Shown here piece by piece: positions 62,436 to 64,000 of a stretch of DNA of 64,000 nt. Each line of letters begins with the position of its first letter. Position 1 is the first letter of the stretch. Origin of the DNA: Arthrobacter globiformis NBRC 12137. GTDB taxonomy: Bacteria; Actinomycetota; Actinomycetes; Actinomycetales; Micrococcaceae. Made by a program: the position numbers and the translations under genes. The stretch is taken from positions 248,001 to 312,000 of the forward strand of contig NZ_BAEG01000085.1 of assembly GCF_000238915.1 (NCBI RefSeq), given 5' to 3'. The notes beneath the pieces are model-generated. The model made no database searches. It was not told the DNA's origin and saw only the letters and a program-made list of their open reading frames with translations.

Positions 62436-63047
62436 ATGCCAACAGGGACCATGCCGTCGAAGGACGGGATCCGTTCACGGCACCGGCAGATCCGGGCCAC
62501 GATGACAGCAACAGACCTCTCAATCGCCGGCGACGGCATCGCCACCCATGGGCTGCCGTGGGCCGAAGCCATCGCCGCGGGCAAGCCTGCCACGTTCACC
62601 GCCTACCTCGGCGTCGATTTCGAACCGCCAACCCTTCCGCTGCTGCACGCACTGCATGAGGCCGGCCACAGCATCCTGCTCCCGGTCTGCGAACCGGACC
62701 GGGAACTCAGCTGGGTCTTCTGGACGCCCGACAGCGAGTTCATCCGCAGCAGGTATGCCCCCATCCAGGAACCTGCCGGTGAGCGCCACGGCCTGGATAC
62801 GGTGCGGACTGCGGCCGGAATGTTCATGCCGGCAACGGCGGTGGACCGCAGCGGCAACCGGATTGGACAGGGCGGCGGCTACTACGACAAGTTTCTGGCT
62901 GCAGCCAACGCCGGCGGCCTGCACCTTCCGAAGGCCGCCATCATCTATGACTCCGAACTCCTGCCCGCTCAGTCCATCCCGGCTGAGGACTTTGACCGTC
63001 CCGTCGAGGCAGTCCTCATGCCCTCAGGGCTGGTAGCCTTCGCGTGA
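62436..63047 (+). CDS. 5-Formyltetrahydrofolate cyclo-ligase
   Basis: A 203-residue enzyme that converts 5-formyl-THF with ATP to 5,10-methenyl-THF. The family C-terminal motif GQGGGYYDKFLA is present, as is the LLPVCEPDRELSWVFW strand. ATG 62436 has AAAGGA about 8 nt upstream; ATG 62427 is an alternative. The order galU / cyclo-ligase / FmdB is conserved in actinobacteria. Confidence 0.92.
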   Translation: MPTGTMPSKDGIRSRHRQIRATMTATDLSIAGDGIATHGLPWAEAIAAGKPATFTAYLGVDFEPPTLPLLHALHEAGHSILLPVCEPDRELSWVFWTPDSEFIRSRYAPIQEPAGERHGLDTVRTAAGMFMPATAVDRSGNRIGQGGGYYDKFLAAANAGGLHLPKAAIIYDSELLPAQSIPAEDFDRPVEAVLMPSGLVAFA

Positions 63048-63066
63048 CCTCGCCCGGGCGGGGTGA

Positions 63067-63098
63067 TAGAATTGGCACTCAGGCCCTGCGACTGCTAA
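63067..63098 (+). promoter_or_regulatory. Promoter with CIRCE element before the FmdB/Ruc-like gene
   Basis: TAGAAT (63067-63072) is a likely -10. Directly after it TTGGCACTC (63072-63080), nine bases, GACTGCTAA (63090-63098) match the CIRCE consensus TTAGCACTC-N9-GAGTGCTAA at 16 of 18 positions with exact spacing. This is the binding site of the heat-shock repressor HrcA. Confidence 0.8.
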
Positions 63099-63194
63099 TG
63101 GAGGCATTTCCGCCGCGGTGATCCGTCAAGGAGAATCCGGGAAATGAAGCCAGGCAGCACGGGACCTGTCGTTTGTCCAAGAGGAGGATCTACA

Positions 63195-63482
63195 GTGCCC
63201 ACGTATGCCTATGCCTGCAAGGATTGCAGCCATGCTTTCGACATCGTGCAGTCTTTCACCGACAGCACTCTGACGTCCTGCCCCGAATGCCAGGGCACGC
63301 TGCGCAAGAAGTTCAACAGCGTCGGCGTGGTCTTCAAGGGCTCCGGCTTCTACCGGACTGATTCGCGCGACTCCAAGGGAAGCACCGTCTCGCCCTCCCC
63401 CGCTGCGTCAGCGCCGGCCGCCCCGGCAGCCTCCTCGTCAGCTGCATCATCCGCTGCCCCGGCAGCTGCGGCCGCGAGCTAG
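63195..63482 (+). CDS. FmdB-type zinc-ribbon protein, Ruc-like chaperone
   Basis: A 95-residue protein. The zinc ribbon has Cys 8, 11, 29 and 32 (CKDC, CPEC), followed by LRKKFNSVGVVFKGSGFYRTDSR and a disordered Ser/Ala/Pro tail. This layout and the locus match mycobacterial Rv0991c (Ruc), a redox-regulated chaperone with an unstructured C-terminus that is heat-induced under HrcA control. The start is GTG 63195 with GGAGG about 8 nt upstream. A CIRCE element lies 97 nt before it. Confidence 0.85.
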   Translation: MPTYAYACKDCSHAFDIVQSFTDSTLTSCPECQGTLRKKFNSVGVVFKGSGFYRTDSRDSKGSTVSPSPAASAPAAPAASSSAASSAAPAAAAAS

Positions 63483-63510
63483 ACGGATTTCTGCGGCACC
63501 GGCCGCCTTC

Positions 63511-63556
63511 AAGCAATAGAGTCCGGCCGGGATTACCCGGCCGGACTCTATTGCTT
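63511..63556 (+). terminator. Terminator of the FmdB/Ruc-like gene
   Basis: A perfect 21-bp stem (63511-63531 with 63536-63556) closed by the four-base loop ATTA; the strongest simple hairpin in the window. Confidence 0.85.
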
Positions 63557-63682
63557 CGGCCGGGTTCCCGCCGGCCTCAAGTGTCGGTGCGGGCAGCCTT
63601 CCGACACGCCTCGGGGGCGCCTTTTCCACATACGCCTGCCTGCACCTGTCGTGAGGCGAGGGATGGCCCGTAGCGTGGCGGC

Positions 63683-64000
63683 ATGCCAGCTACCGGAATT
63701 TTCCCTGCAAGGGCATCCCGCCCGGCCGTTCGTCCCGGCCGCGGCAGCACATTGCCCGGTTCTGCCGCCCGCCCGCGCCCGCGCGGACGGCGCTTCGCGG
63801 GATGGCTGAACCGTAACCGCCGTCTTGCCGTGGCACTCCTCCTCTGCGCGGCCGCGGGGATCGCCGTCCACCAGCTCACTCCTGCCCCTGCCCAGACCGT
63901 GAGCGTCCTGGCCGCTGCCCGTGACCTTCCAGCCGGAGCGAACCTGGCCGGAACTGATGTCAGGACCGTCAGCGTTCCGCCGGCCATGGTGCCGGACGGG
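63683..64000 (+). CDS. SAF-domain protein, N-terminal part
   Basis: The first 106 codons are visible; the gene continues past the window. An Arg/Pro-rich N-terminus leads to a membrane helix (residues 50-66, LAVALLLCAAAGIAVHQL), and then the start of a SAF domain (QTVSVLAAARDLPAGANLAGTDVRTVSVPPAMVPDG), as in CpaB/FlgA-like exported proteins. TAGCGT (63671-63676) is 6 nt before the ATG and there is no ribosome site, so it is probably leaderless. Confidence 0.8.
   Translation, partial: MPATGIFPARASRPAVRPGRGSTLPGSAARPRPRGRRFAGWLNRNRRLAVALLLCAAAGIAVHQLTPAPAQTVSVLAAARDLPAGANLAGTDVRTVSVPPAMVPDG

Overview
The window reads as a stretch of a high-GC actinobacterial chromosome, most likely from a member of the Micrococcaceae close to Arthrobacter/Pseudarthrobacter. 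The reasons are the GC-biased third codon positions, the long actinobacterial form of DapD (342 residues), the ferredoxin fdxA next to dapC, the gluABCD operon, fused two-domain peptide ABC ATPases, many genes that look leaderless, and a gene order that recalls mycobacterial blocks (fdx-dapC / dapD-dapE-LOG-DivIVA; ychF-rmuC-ispH-xseA-xseB; rimJ-galU-formyl-THF cyclo-ligase-FmdB). I see no phage, integrase, insertion sequence, rRNA or CRISPR array.

Layout. 1-1.7 kb: the start of a PIG-V-like membrane protein, a DivIVA-domain protein and a LOG-family hydrolase. 1.8-5.1 kb: gluABCD glutamate uptake. 5.2-13.4 kb: lysine/diaminopimelate genes (dapE, dapD, dapC) with a secreted lysozyme-like protein, a TetR regulator, citrate synthase gltA, ferredoxin fdxA and a stand-alone SH3-like domain. 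13.4-18.8 kb: an MFS exporter divergent from an ArsR regulator, a small membrane protein, typA and an SGNH lipoprotein. 18.9-31.9 kb: two consecutive oligopeptide ABC systems, the second split by an inverted PH-domain gene and carrying an unusually long permease. 32.2-40.8 kb: ychF, rmuC, ispH, a membrane protein, xseAB, a PPK2 kinase and an aminotransferase. 40.9-44.4 kb: a four-gene betaine/choline (OpuC-type) operon. 44.7-48.7 kb: rsgA, a Nudix hydrolase, a BadF-type kinase and a nitronate monooxygenase. 48.7-55.2 kb: regulator/transporter pairs (LysR-MFS, two Lrp/AsnC regulators, ArsR-type regulator, MFS) and a DUF1761 protein. 55.3-58.8 kb: corA, an AFG1-like fragment, a small lipoprotein, a hairpin-rich non-coding stretch, an Hpt-like protein without its histidine, a 57-residue protein and tRNA-Ala(CGC). 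58.9-64 kb: an NmrA-type reductase, a membrane protein, a rimJ-type acetyltransferase broken by a nonsense codon, galU, formyl-THF cyclo-ligase, a Ruc-like zinc-ribbon chaperone behind a CIRCE element, and the start of a SAF-domain protein.

The most interesting signals are regulatory. Five perfect TTGCAA palindromes recur at exactly 14-bp steps over the promoter of an ArsR-type gene. A near-consensus CIRCE element sits before the Ruc-like gene. At least fifteen genes have a TAnnnT hexamer 6-8 nt before the start codon. CRP/GlxR-like sites precede gltA, gluA, a peptide-binding protein gene and an SGNH lipoprotein gene. Stable hairpins follow the binding-protein gene in all three amino-acid/peptide ABC operons. 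The acetyltransferase next to galU carries a TGG-to-TAG-type stop. I did not find a clearly new multi-gene system; most of the window is conserved housekeeping and transport.
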